Below, one piece after another: positions 22,161-30,700 of a stretch of DNA of 34,740 nucleotides (its first letter is position 1; every line of letters begins with the position of its first letter). The notes beneath the pieces were generated by a model. That model was not told the DNA's origin, made no database searches, and was given only the letters and a program-made list of their open reading frames with translations. The stretch spans positions 1-34,740 of the forward strand of contig JAMPFB010000018.1 in the NCBI GenBank assembly GCA_023664735.1, given 5' to 3'. The position numbers and the translations under genes are program-made. Source of the DNA: Robinsoniella sp. (GTDB lineage Bacteria > Bacillota > Clostridia > Lachnospirales > Lachnospiraceae).

Positions 22161-22778
22161 ATGGGATATCAGGATGAGCGGATTTTAAAGGCTAAAAAAG
22201 AATTAAAGGAACAGGAAAAGAAAAAAACATCACAAGAGGCAATGGAGAAGGAAGCAGAAGAGTCCATTTATGATGAGGTAACTCATATTATAGGAAAGGA
22301 AGTCACATTCCGGCGCCGCAGTATTCCGGAATTGGGAATCAGCATTTATATGCCGGAGACCTTTTTTCGGTTTGCAGATGATATTTCCAAATTGATTTAT
22401 CCGGCAGGAAAAGCACCAGACCATGTATTTGGAGGTGAAGAAATCAATTTTCAGATGTCGCTGGAAAAGACGGTTTATGAGCTTCCGGCTTCCGGAATGA
22501 AGGGATTTATAAGCATGGCAGGCAAAATGCTGGAAGCAGCAGGACCCAGAGTAAGAGTCATAGAAAAAAAGGTGGAAAAAATAGGGGAGGATGATGTGGG
22601 TATTCTTTCTTTTGTTTCAAAAGCTGTTGATACAATGGTTTATAACATACAGTTTTATGCTGATTTTGAAGGAGGCCTGCTTGTAGGGAATATCCATTTT
22701 CCCAGTAAGTATAAAAAGAGGCTTATACCATTAGCAAAAGAAGTGATTTATAGTATGGAAATGGTAAAGGAGGATTAA
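22161..22778 (+). CDS. Unrecognised soluble protein, possible DcrB/Eag-like effector adaptor
   Basis: A 205-residue cytoplasmic protein with a charged helical N-terminus (about 1-37), then an alpha/beta region of about 165 residues. Strand pattern and features such as SIYMPETFFRF, ILSFVSK, NIQFYADFEGGLLVGN and a C-terminal helix IPLAKEVIYSMEMV resemble the DcrB/PsbP/Mog1-type fold. That fold includes DUF1795 Eag chaperones, which protect hydrophobic pre-toxin helices of Rhs effectors in T6SSs. The neighbourhood fits: two bases before a VgrG gene and in the operon of an Rhs protein with a hydrophobic helical segment. No diagnostic motif is seen, so this is a structural guess. The Shine-Dalgarno is poor (GGGATG), following a 91-base gap after the pseudophosphatase. 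Confidence 0.5.
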   Translation: MGYQDERILKAKKELKEQEKKKTSQEAMEKEAEESIYDEVTHIIGKEVTFRRRSIPELGISIYMPETFFRFADDISKLIYPAGKAPDHVFGGEEINFQMSLEKTVYELPASGMKGFISMAGKMLEAAGPRVRVIEKKVEKIGEDDVGILSFVSKAVDTMVYNIQFYADFEGGLLVGNIHFPSKYKKRLIPLAKEVIYSMEMVKED

Positions 22779-22779
22779 T

Positions 22780-24153
22780 GTGGAATCGATTACGTATCTG
22801 AATATACAAGTGGAAGGCGTGCCTTTTATCAAGCTGCTGGGTTTGGAAATAAAGCATACTGTAAATGAGCACGGAGAGGCGGACATTTCCTGTGAAATGG
22901 AAAAGGAAGCTGCACAGAATTATATAAAACGGGTAGATGAAAAGACCATGATCCGCATTTTAACAACTGCAGAGGGGCAGCCATCTGTTCTATTCTGCGG
23001 GGTGGTCAAAAGTGCAGGCATTCAGATGATGAGTGAATATGCGGTTGTACAGCTTTCCTTAAAGTCAGTCAGCACGCTGTTAGACCAGGAAAAGAAAAAT
23101 AAAAGCTTTCAAAATACTGCAAAGACATATGAACAGATTATGACGCAGGCAGTAGCAGGCCAGGCAAGTATCAATATGCAGGTTACGGACAGGGCAATTG
23201 GTAATATGATTATCCAGTGCAATGAAACAAACTGGGAATTTTGCAAACGGATGGCATCCAGATTGTCAGCTCCCATCATAACCTCAATTGATGGAAAGGT
23301 GCCGGTTCTTACAGTTGGGATTCCAAAAGGGGGAAGGCAGCATGAGATAAAAACCACAGAATCTTATGCAGCCGCACAGAAAACAGCCAGTGAAGGCAGG
23401 CCGGTTTTTGTTGGATGTGGAACAAGCCTGCAGACAAGGCAGTATGTATTTTTGGGAGATACGGTGTCAAATGGAGGCGGGAATTTAAAAGTAAGCGGCA
23501 TACATGCCACTCTGGCAAAAGGAATGCTAATCAGCACCATTTATATTGCAGGAGAAAGTCAATTGAAACAGACGGAAACGGCAAATGTACAGATTTCAGG
23601 AAAAATGTACACAGGTGAGGTAAAGGATGTGCAAAAGGATACCGTAAAGGTACATTTGATTGATATTGACAGCGAGTATGATGGGGATAGTACCGTATGG
23701 CTTCCTTATTCCACTGCATATTCTTCCAGCGATGGAAGCGGCTTTTACTGTATGCCTGCAGAAGGGGATCTTGTCAGGGTATTTTTTCCGGGCTCCGATG
23801 AGGGACAGGCATTTGCTGCAAGCAGCGTCAGCGTAAGTCCCGGGGCGGATGTTACGGACAAGCAGTGGACAGGACCTAACGGAAAGCAGATTCTTATGAC
23901 CAAGGAAGGGATATATATAACAACAAATTCCAATGAGAATAAAATTTTTATCAACCTGACAGATGATGAAGGCATTACGATTGTCAGCAATAAAAATATC
24001 AACATATGCGCAAAAAATAACTTATCCCTTATTTCCAATAACAGCATATCCGTCACTGCAGAAAAGGATATCTTAATCAGCACCGCAGAGTCATATATTG
24101 ATATAAAACCAGAAGGAATTGAGTTGGGAGCAGAAAATGTGGTTATCAAATAG
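22780..24153 (+). CDS. VgrG/gp27-gp5-like spike protein
   Basis: A 457-residue spike protein. Residues about 1-250 read like the gp27-like base of VgrG: AVAGQASINM is followed by NETNWEFCKRMASRLSAPII, a hallmark region where a Glu-x-x-Trp-x-F-x-x-R-[LMI] motif is typical. Residues about 273-350 form an OB-fold (gp5-like) domain, with GEVKDVQKDTVKVHLI and FYCMPAEGDLVRVFFPG. Residues about 384-457 consist of alternating short beta segments (DDEGITIVSNKNINIC, then NSISVTAEKDILIST), fitting the triple beta-helix needle. Translation starts at GTG 22780, with AAAGGAGG just upstream and the previous stop two bases away. As a trimer it would cap the tube and carry the DUF4280/PAAR-like tip or effectors. 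The call rests on full domain order and is solid. Confidence 0.88.
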   Translation: MESITYLNIQVEGVPFIKLLGLEIKHTVNEHGEADISCEMEKEAAQNYIKRVDEKTMIRILTTAEGQPSVLFCGVVKSAGIQMMSEYAVVQLSLKSVSTLLDQEKKNKSFQNTAKTYEQIMTQAVAGQASINMQVTDRAIGNMIIQCNETNWEFCKRMASRLSAPIITSIDGKVPVLTVGIPKGGRQHEIKTTESYAAAQKTASEGRPVFVGCGTSLQTRQYVFLGDTVSNGGGNLKVSGIHATLAKGMLISTIYIAGESQLKQTETANVQISGKMYTGEVKDVQKDTVKVHLIDIDSEYDGDSTVWLPYSTAYSSSDGSGFYCMPAEGDLVRVFFPGSDEGQAFAASSVSVSPGADVTDKQWTGPNGKQILMTKEGIYITTNSNENKIFINLTDDEGITIVSNKNINICAKNNLSLISNNSISVTAEKDILISTAESYIDIKPEGIELGAENVVIK

Positions 24154-24164
24154 AGGAAAAAAAT

Positions 24165-25223
24165 ATGGTAATAAAGGCATCGGAATTTGAAAAACAATTT
24201 CTGCTCAAGCTGCAGGAAGAATTTCATGAAGAGACACAGGCACAGATTTTAAAGGATGGAAAGCTTATAAGTGAGACTTTATATAAGCAGTTAGAAGGAT
24301 TTGTAATATTTATGGGAAAGTTCCAAAAACAGGTACCAGTGGAAATAGGAGAAATACAGATTTCCCTTTTACATTCCTCTGTATATATGAACAAGCCCCA
24401 AATAGCAATTTCAGCCTATGATGCAAAAGGGATTTTGGGAAACGAAATACTCAATATCAAATATGATGCCTTCTGGCTGTTTGGTAAATGGGAAGACTAT
24501 AAAAATTCCATTGAAGAAAAAATAGTGGAACTGCATGCCCAGAATTACATCCGAAAAGAAGCAGTCAGGCAAATGATGTGGAAGAGCATAAATTATTTGA
24601 CACAATGTCTTTACACAACCACAAAGTATTTGTTTGCAGGGTTTGATGAAATAAAAGGATATGATGAGCTAATGCTTACGGAAGAGTTTCGTTTAAGCGT
24701 AGGAAGCTATAGGGATTGGAGCAGGATGCTGTATTTAAAGAGAGAAGCCGTGGATATTTTTTTCCGTGAAAAGGATGTGCCGTTAACATATGGCATATTT
24801 AGGGAATCCGTCTATAATCGAAAATCCTTTGAACAGCTGGATTTATCCCATGCACGGTTCATTGACTGTGAATTTGTATACTGTAATTTTAAGAATGTTT
24901 CCTTGAAAGATACTATCTTTCAAAATTGCAGAATTTATTATTGTACATTTGAAAATGTGGATTTTTATGGAATGACATTACAGGAGGTAACGGCAAAAAA
25001 GGACACCTTTCAACATACGAAATGGAGCTTTGTACCGGACTTAGACCATTTAGAAGATATTTTGGATGTTTATAAGGATGTTGATGTCATAAATTGTACA
25101 TTGGAATATTTAACCTTTCAGGAATCCAATATTGGCAGGATAAATATGATGGAATGTATGACTAAGGAAATAGAGCTGCAGGATTGCATAAAAGAGGAAA
25201 GTGTACTGTCAGGGGAAGGGTAA
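24165..25223 (+). CDS. Pentapeptide-repeat protein with novel N-terminal domain
   Basis: A 352-residue cytoplasmic protein. The first 220 residues are alpha/beta and not recognised; they include an aromatic-rich helical part (WKSINYLTQCLYTTTKY). Residues about 222-345 have pentapeptide-repeat character, with every fifth position hydrophobic (LDLSHARFIDCEFVYCNFKN, then VSLKDTIFQNCRIYYCTFEN), folding as a right-handed quadrilateral beta-helix. The repeat pattern is interrupted around 295-310. Pentapeptide-repeat proteins often sit beside vgrG in T6SS loci, where their role is uncertain; adaptor or effector functions are discussed. It lies eleven bases after the spike gene and two bases before the next gene, so it belongs to the same transcript. 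No immunity or toxin motif is visible. Confidence 0.75.
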   Translation: MVIKASEFEKQFLLKLQEEFHEETQAQILKDGKLISETLYKQLEGFVIFMGKFQKQVPVEIGEIQISLLHSSVYMNKPQIAISAYDAKGILGNEILNIKYDAFWLFGKWEDYKNSIEEKIVELHAQNYIRKEAVRQMMWKSINYLTQCLYTTTKYLFAGFDEIKGYDELMLTEEFRLSVGSYRDWSRMLYLKREAVDIFFREKDVPLTYGIFRESVYNRKSFEQLDLSHARFIDCEFVYCNFKNVSLKDTIFQNCRIYYCTFENVDFYGMTLQEVTAKKDTFQHTKWSFVPDLDHLEDILDVYKDVDVINCTLEYLTFQESNIGRINMMECMTKEIELQDCIKEESVLSGEG

Positions 25224-25225
25224 AG

Positions 25226-25759
25226 ATGGAGTATTTTTTATTGAAAGAAAGTAAAGATGTAATCAATCCTATTAAGGTACTGGGTTTGGATCCAAAGCTG
25301 TATGTTCCGGCAATGACCCATAAGGATTTCCGGGCAATTGATAAGGTGTGTGTTGCTTACATACAGTATGAACAACAGCAGGAGATTCCGGATATACTGG
25401 CCCACCCTACTTATATGGTTTCCGATGAATTAAGAAAAGTCCTGCACTTATATGATGAGAATATTTCCTTTAAGGCAGTGCAGGTATTTCCGGACCAGAA
25501 AAAATATGTAAAAGAGGCGGCTAAAACCTATTGGATTTATGACTGCATCATGGAAAACTGTCTGCATCCGGATACGGTCACATTGCCAAACGGAACTATG
25601 GAACAGATTATTCTGGATAAACGGAAAATAAAGGGAAGAGATATTTTTCGTTTGGAAAGGACTTTAGAAAATAAGATAGTAGTTTCCTTAGCTGTGGCGG
25701 AAAGTATTTTGCGGAGAAACTTATATGGCATTGGTTTAGAGAAATTAAGTATGAGGTGA
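25226..25759 (+). CDS. DUF1629/imm11-like protein (possible immunity or loading factor)
   Basis: Read from ATG 25226, which follows GGGGAAGGG and sits two bases after the previous stop; a longer frame from 25184 would overlap that gene. The 177-residue product begins MEYFLLKES. Its middle has PTYMVSDELRKVLHLYDENI followed by FKAVQVFP, a pattern like the imm11/DUF1629 family often found near T6SS spike and DUF4280 genes in other bacteria. The remainder includes YWIYDCIMENCLHPDT and a C-terminal helix. No signal peptide or membrane helix. Family assignment is by eye. An immunity role is possible, but the gene lies upstream of the Rhs effector rather than downstream, so a tip-associated accessory role is equally likely. 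Confidence 0.6.
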   Translation: MEYFLLKESKDVINPIKVLGLDPKLYVPAMTHKDFRAIDKVCVAYIQYEQQQEIPDILAHPTYMVSDELRKVLHLYDENISFKAVQVFPDQKKYVKEAAKTYWIYDCIMENCLHPDTVTLPNGTMEQIILDKRKIKGRDIFRLERTLENKIVVSLAVAESILRRNLYGIGLEKLSMR

Positions 25760-25762
25760 AAA

Positions 25763-26515
25763 ATGGCAACAGGAAAAGAACAATATGTATACCGTCTTAT
25801 GAAAGCAAAATGCTCTTGTGGGGATAAGAATTTTACACAGTATTTAAATGTACCAAAAGACCATGGGGTGTTGTTTCATGATTCGGAATACCCGTTAATG
25901 AATGCTAACGACCATGTGGCAAATGAAAACATACTGACGTTTGGAAGGTGTAAATCCATTTCCAATCCGGGAGGAGCAATTGCGGAGGGTCTGGCAAATG
26001 CGATAATTCCTTTTGTGGGGGGAGCATTGCTTCAGACAATGATTGGATGCAAATGTGAGCCCATGACACTAGTGCCCTGGATAAAGGTTGATGAGGATTA
26101 CTTTATTGATGGAGCCCCTGCCCTGACATTAGAGAGCAGGCTGCCATGCTATTATGGCGGAGTGATAGAAATCGTTTTGGAGCAGGCAGAAGCAGAGGAA
26201 GGGGAACAACAGGAGCCGGAGGAAGAAGAAAAAAATGTGATGGACCAGCTTCCCAGTGAGGTGCAGGAAAAAATCGACAGCTTTTGTGATAAAGAAGCAA
26301 GCAGTCCCCAATCTGCAGCGGAAGCGGCAATAGCAGCGGAAAAGCAGGCACAGGCAGAAAAAATTGAAAACTGGGTTCAGGAGCAATTTGTCATAGACCC
26401 GCCAAAGGAGCAGGGAGAAGTATCAGTTTTTTATGATAATCTCTTTGATTGCACACCTACACCAGAAAAAACACCAAGCTTATTGAATATGCAGCAAACT
26501 AATAAAAGTAATTAG
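25763..26515 (+). CDS. DUF4280 PAAR-like spike-tip protein
   Basis: A 250-residue protein. Residues about 10-140 match the DUF4280 PAAR-like family: an early KAKCSCGDK (Cys17, Cys19), then NANDHVANENILTFGRCKS, a Gly/Ala-rich segment, GCKCEPMTLVPWI, and a G-APALTLESRLPCYYGG-type ending with another Cys. Conserved cysteines probably stabilise the small cone or bind metal. PAAR-like proteins sharpen the VgrG tip and can carry toxins. Here the C-terminal 110 residues are acidic and helical (about 145-215) then polar, and resemble a linker or adaptor more than a known toxin. It begins three bases after the imm11-like stop, in the usual vgrG-accessory-PAAR order. Confidence in the family is high; a toxin role for the tail is doubtful. 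Confidence 0.85.
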   Translation: MATGKEQYVYRLMKAKCSCGDKNFTQYLNVPKDHGVLFHDSEYPLMNANDHVANENILTFGRCKSISNPGGAIAEGLANAIIPFVGGALLQTMIGCKCEPMTLVPWIKVDEDYFIDGAPALTLESRLPCYYGGVIEIVLEQAEAEEGEQQEPEEEEKNVMDQLPSEVQEKIDSFCDKEASSPQSAAEAAIAAEKQAQAEKIENWVQEQFVIDPPKEQGEVSVFYDNLFDCTPTPEKTPSLLNMQQTNKSN

Positions 26516-26524
26516 GAGGTAAAT

Positions 26525-27094
26525 ATGGGTTATTATAATAGAAGCTGGGAGTCATTCGGAATAGCTCTGTTGGGAGTAGGACTGGGGCATATTATTGTTG
26601 CTTTGGCTGTAAGTAAAAACTCAGACATACAGAGTGTAATGGTTTTAATTATTATTGGAATTATTTTATCGGCAATAGCTATAAAGGTATTGATTTGGGA
26701 CTGGAAGGATAGAAAGAAGTATGCAAGGTATAAGATTGACAAAAGTCTGGACTATACGTTTATGCTGACCGCAAATGGCAGACAGGAAAAGGTTCAGGAA
26801 TTTTCCCAGATAGAAGCTGCATTAAAAGATCTGGAGAAAACAAAGACCGGTATAGTAAGGGTGGATATCACACCGGTAATGGGAGGGGTTATTTATGTGG
26901 AATGCAGCTATAGCCCGGAAAGAGATTATTTTTATACGTATGTTTATCAGCAAAGAGAGGATGGAAAGGGTTATTGGTATTCCTTATGCGATAAGACACA
27001 TGATGCATGGTATAATCTGAAAAGATTGTATGTAAAGCGAAAAATGATAGATTTTTCTTCTTATAACAGAAAAGAAACAGGGGAAGGGAGGTAA
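26525..27094 (+). CDS. Small membrane protein of unknown function
   Basis: A 189-residue protein with two hydrophobic helices near the N-terminus (about 10-30 and 37-58) followed by a soluble region of about 130 residues that is rich in Tyr (YFYTYVYQQ) and probably cytoplasmic given the flanking WKDRKK positive patch. Start has an excellent AGGAGGT site. No family is recognised. Its place between the DUF4280 gene and the VgrG-Rhs gene suggests an accessory of this effector module, for example a membrane immunity or receptor component. That is inferred only from position. Confidence 0.7.
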   Translation: MGYYNRSWESFGIALLGVGLGHIIVALAVSKNSDIQSVMVLIIIGIILSAIAIKVLIWDWKDRKKYARYKIDKSLDYTFMLTANGRQEKVQEFSQIEAALKDLEKTKTGIVRVDITPVMGGVIYVECSYSPERDYFYTYVYQQREDGKGYWYSLCDKTHDAWYNLKRLYVKRKMIDFSSYNRKETGEGR

Positions 27095-27099
27095 AAGGT

Positions 27100-27783
27100 A
27101 TGCCATTAGCATTTCATCGTTTAGGGGATAAGGCATTAGCATGTTTAGTATCATCAGCATTTATTGCATTTTTTCTGGCATATGTTCCAAATTATCAGAA
27201 ATGGGCATATGAACACACAATACCAGTTGCGTATAATGAATACGATGACCATTCAGGATATCCGGAAGGAGGAGGATATCCAGTTGTTCATTCCATTGAA
27301 GAGATAAGACAACATAATAACTTTATTATCCGCATAGATGTGGCAGACCTGGAGCCGATTGATGTTTATGAAGGTATTTGTTCTGATGGATACTCTACCA
27401 ATAAGTGCTGGAGAATATTTAATCCGGATGAAGAAGGAGGAATAGGAAGATATTTTATTGCCAAATTGGAAAGTGGTGAAAAAGTTGTACTGCTTTTAGA
27501 TGATACCGTATTGGATTTTCCTAAATCTGGAATTATGACACTGCCGGTGGGAAAAGTAAATAAAGAGTATTATAAAGAAATTATGAATGAAGTCTATGCA
27601 AGGGCAGAGGTGGATGAAGAAAGCAAAAACTGGTATATCAATATGGCAGAAGCATGGCGCAAGGGCAGAGAGTCAAAAAAAATGGAAGGAAAGCAGGGAA
27701 GCATTTTAGTAGCAGCATTTATTATATGCATGTTATTGGAAGTAGTAGTTTATAAGATAGTAGTGGGGATAAGAAGGAAGTAA
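27100..27783 (+). CDS. Membrane protein with two terminal helices and an extracytoplasmic domain
   Basis: A 227-residue protein with one helix near the N-terminus (about 12-31) and one at the C-terminus (about 202-222), each flanked by basic residues. This suggests both ends inside and a roughly 170-residue domain outside. The outer part contains VHSIEEIRQHNNFIIRIDV and DDTVLDFP, without a recognised family. Start has GGGAGGT upstream and lies five bases after the previous stop. With the preceding small membrane protein it forms a pair just upstream of the VgrG-Rhs effector. A role in immunity or envelope passage is possible, but nothing in the sequence proves it. Confidence 0.7.
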   Translation: MPLAFHRLGDKALACLVSSAFIAFFLAYVPNYQKWAYEHTIPVAYNEYDDHSGYPEGGGYPVVHSIEEIRQHNNFIIRIDVADLEPIDVYEGICSDGYSTNKCWRIFNPDEEGGIGRYFIAKLESGEKVVLLLDDTVLDFPKSGIMTLPVGKVNKEYYKEIMNEVYARAEVDEESKNWYINMAEAWRKGRESKKMEGKQGSILVAAFIICMLLEVVVYKIVVGIRRK

Positions 27784-27794
27784 GTAAAGGGCAT

Positions 27795-30700
27795 ATGAGA
27801 AAAGGGAAAATGACGATTAGTGAATTAAAGATAAAGATAAATGCTCCGTATGGGAAAATTCTGGATATTCGGATAGAAAATATGGAAAACGACCATGGAA
27901 AAATGCTGCTTTCACTGGAAGCTTTGGAGGAAACTGCAAAGGAGCAGCTTTTACAGCTTGAGGGCAGCTTGGTTTCTGTATTTATCAGGGAAGAAAAGCC
28001 TTTGTTTTGCGGTCAGTGTGCAAATGTAATGCTTTATGAGCAGGGCGGTTACAAGACCTTTGGGCTGGAGGTTTATGCCAATACATACAGGCTGGATATG
28101 GAAAAGCATACAAAGACTTTTCAAAGCCCATCCAAAACCCTGCAGGATATTTTTCAGGAAATATTAGCTGCTTATCCGGCAGATATCCATATGCAGAAAA
28201 ATCCCGGAATTTCCACTGTGGTATATCAGCAGGATGAAACGGACTGGGCTTTTATAAAAAGAATTGCTAACCAGTATGGAATGCAGGTATATGGAGATAC
28301 CAGAACAGCCCAAATAGTAATTGCCGTGGGAACCTTGCAGATGCAAAAACATCCTATGGCTGTTTTAAAGCGCAAGCTTGGGGAAAGCAAAAGTATTGAA
28401 GACCAAAGGCAGATTAAAATGAATTTAGACCCTTTGGCTGCCAGCTACCAGTTTGAGTCAGTGGAATACCTTTGTGAATCCCTTCCGGCGATTCCCGGCG
28501 ATGCCATTGAACGAGAAACCATCAGGAAAAATACGCTGCTCAATCAGGGAGGAATTCTGGAAAACCGGGTTCTGGTAGGAAAGACGGCGGACATTATGGT
28601 GCCTTATGAAAAGTCCCATGGCAGCAATTTTGTCAGCAACATTCTTACAGGAACGGTTATATCGGTAGAGGGCAATCAAATTCAGGTTCAATTTGATGCG
28701 GATGCAAAGGATATGGCGGGAAATTGTGTGGATGTGCCCTATGAATCACCTATCAGCAATTCCTTTTACTGTATGCCCGATGAAAAAGATAAGGTTTTTA
28801 TTTATTACGAAAATAATGGAAAAATCATTTGCCTTGGAAGCAAGAGAACAAATACGGACGGGCCGGATTATAATGTTCCGGAAGAAAAAGTACTGACAAA
28901 CTATGATAAAATGATTCGTTTTACCGCATCCGCAATGAAGATAACCGATACAAGAAAAAAGCATGATGAAGAGGATGATACGGAAATTTCAATCATTATG
29001 GATGATGAGGAAGGAATTACCATTACCTCCGGTGGAGATGTTACCATTGAGACCACGGAAGAAAGCGGTATGCATTTAAAAACCATGTCATCCATCTTGG
29101 CGCTTGCAAATAAGTGGCAGGTGGGAAATAATAAATTTGTAGAAAGCCAAACAGCAGGGTTTGAAAAATATCAGGCAGACGGAGGCGATAAAGGCTTAAG
29201 CGGGTGGGAACAGCGCAAGAGAGCTTCTTCTACGGAATGGTCCCGGTTTGGCAGGGATTTCCAACAAAATTTTTCAAGTACAGTTGATGGTTTGATTTTA
29301 AAAGATTTATTTAATACAGTAACAGGAAAAAATAAGTCAAATGGGGAAGATAAAGAGGAAGATAAAAAGGAAGAAGATTCCCAGCCGGAAGCAGAGCAGT
29401 TTGACACAGGAGTCATTACTATTTACGGGCTTAACCTGCTTACCTTTCAGGTAAAGGACAGCTTTCTCATTTTGGATTCGGATATTTATATCAATGCCCC
29501 TGCCTTTCGGTGGTTGGGATATACGAAAGGAACCCATGAGATTGTAGAGGAAGAATATCAGGATTTTTGGGGTATGGCAATGGATGGCTTGCAGCTTGCA
29601 TTGGATATCTGCGGCTTCATTCCGGGGATAGGCGCTTTCTTTGACCTTGGAAATGCAGTCATATCGCTGGCAAGAGGAGATTATTGCGGTGGTCTTATTT
29701 CTCTTGTAAGTGCCATTCCTTTTTTGGGAGATGCCTGTGCCGCAGCAAAAATGGGGGTCAAAGCATATAAGGCAGCCGAAAGGACTAAAAAAGCTTTGAC
29801 GACACCTCAAAAAATTTGGTTTGCAGTAAAATTTCTTTATAAAGGTTCACAGTTTTTCAATCAGGGAATCGGAGTATATGGGAAAATTAATAATCTGATA
29901 GAAGAAGGATTTGACTGGACGAATCCTAATGATTATTCCAAGCTTATCAGTATTGTGAGAGGAATTGGCGACATGTTAAAAACCGCCAAAGAAGTAAAAG
30001 ATATTGGAAAGACATTAAAGGAGGGGAAGGTTGACACTGGATTAAAAAAGCAAACCGATGATCAGGATGGTGGCAATGCAAAGAAAACAGGAGATGGACC
30101 AGATGATGGCAATACAAAGAAAACAGGAGATGGATCAGATGGTGGCAATCCAAAGAAAAAAAGTGACGGTCCGGACAATCCAAAGAAAAAATGCGACACC
30201 ACCGATGACCCAATCAATGTGATTACAGGAAGCCTGTTAGCGGAATATGTAGATTTAAGTCTGGAAGATGTTCTCGACAGCTTTTTGTTCAAACGCCATT
30301 ATGAATCTGCTTTCCAAAATAAGGGAGGCATATTAGGAGACAAGTGGCGCTGTGAAATAGAAAGCTCTATTTGGGCTACAGAAAATCAGGCGGTTATTCA
30401 GATGCCTGATTTACATATAGAGAAATTTTATAAGGAAGATGGCAAATGGTTCAATCAAAGAATCAATGACTATTCTCTCTTATTGTGTGAAAATCAGGAT
30501 GGTTTTCAATTAAAGCTGCAGGAAAACAACAATACATATGAATACGACCAAAACGGAAACCTTACAGCCATAACAGATATGCATGGAAACAGCACCCGAA
30601 TCTATTATCATGGCACAAGACCTGAAAAGCTGGAAACAGCCAGCGGCCAGTGGATAAGCTTTCGCTATGAAAACGGACTGTTAAGCGCATTGGAAGATAA

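Noticed and set aside
25763-26515. C-terminal tail of the DUF4280 protein as a toxin domain
   Set aside because: The tail is acidic and low-complexity, with no catalytic-looking motif or conserved core.
30066-30197. Short tandem repeats considered as a CRISPR array
   Set aside because: Units are directly adjacent without spacers and are in frame within the Rhs gene.
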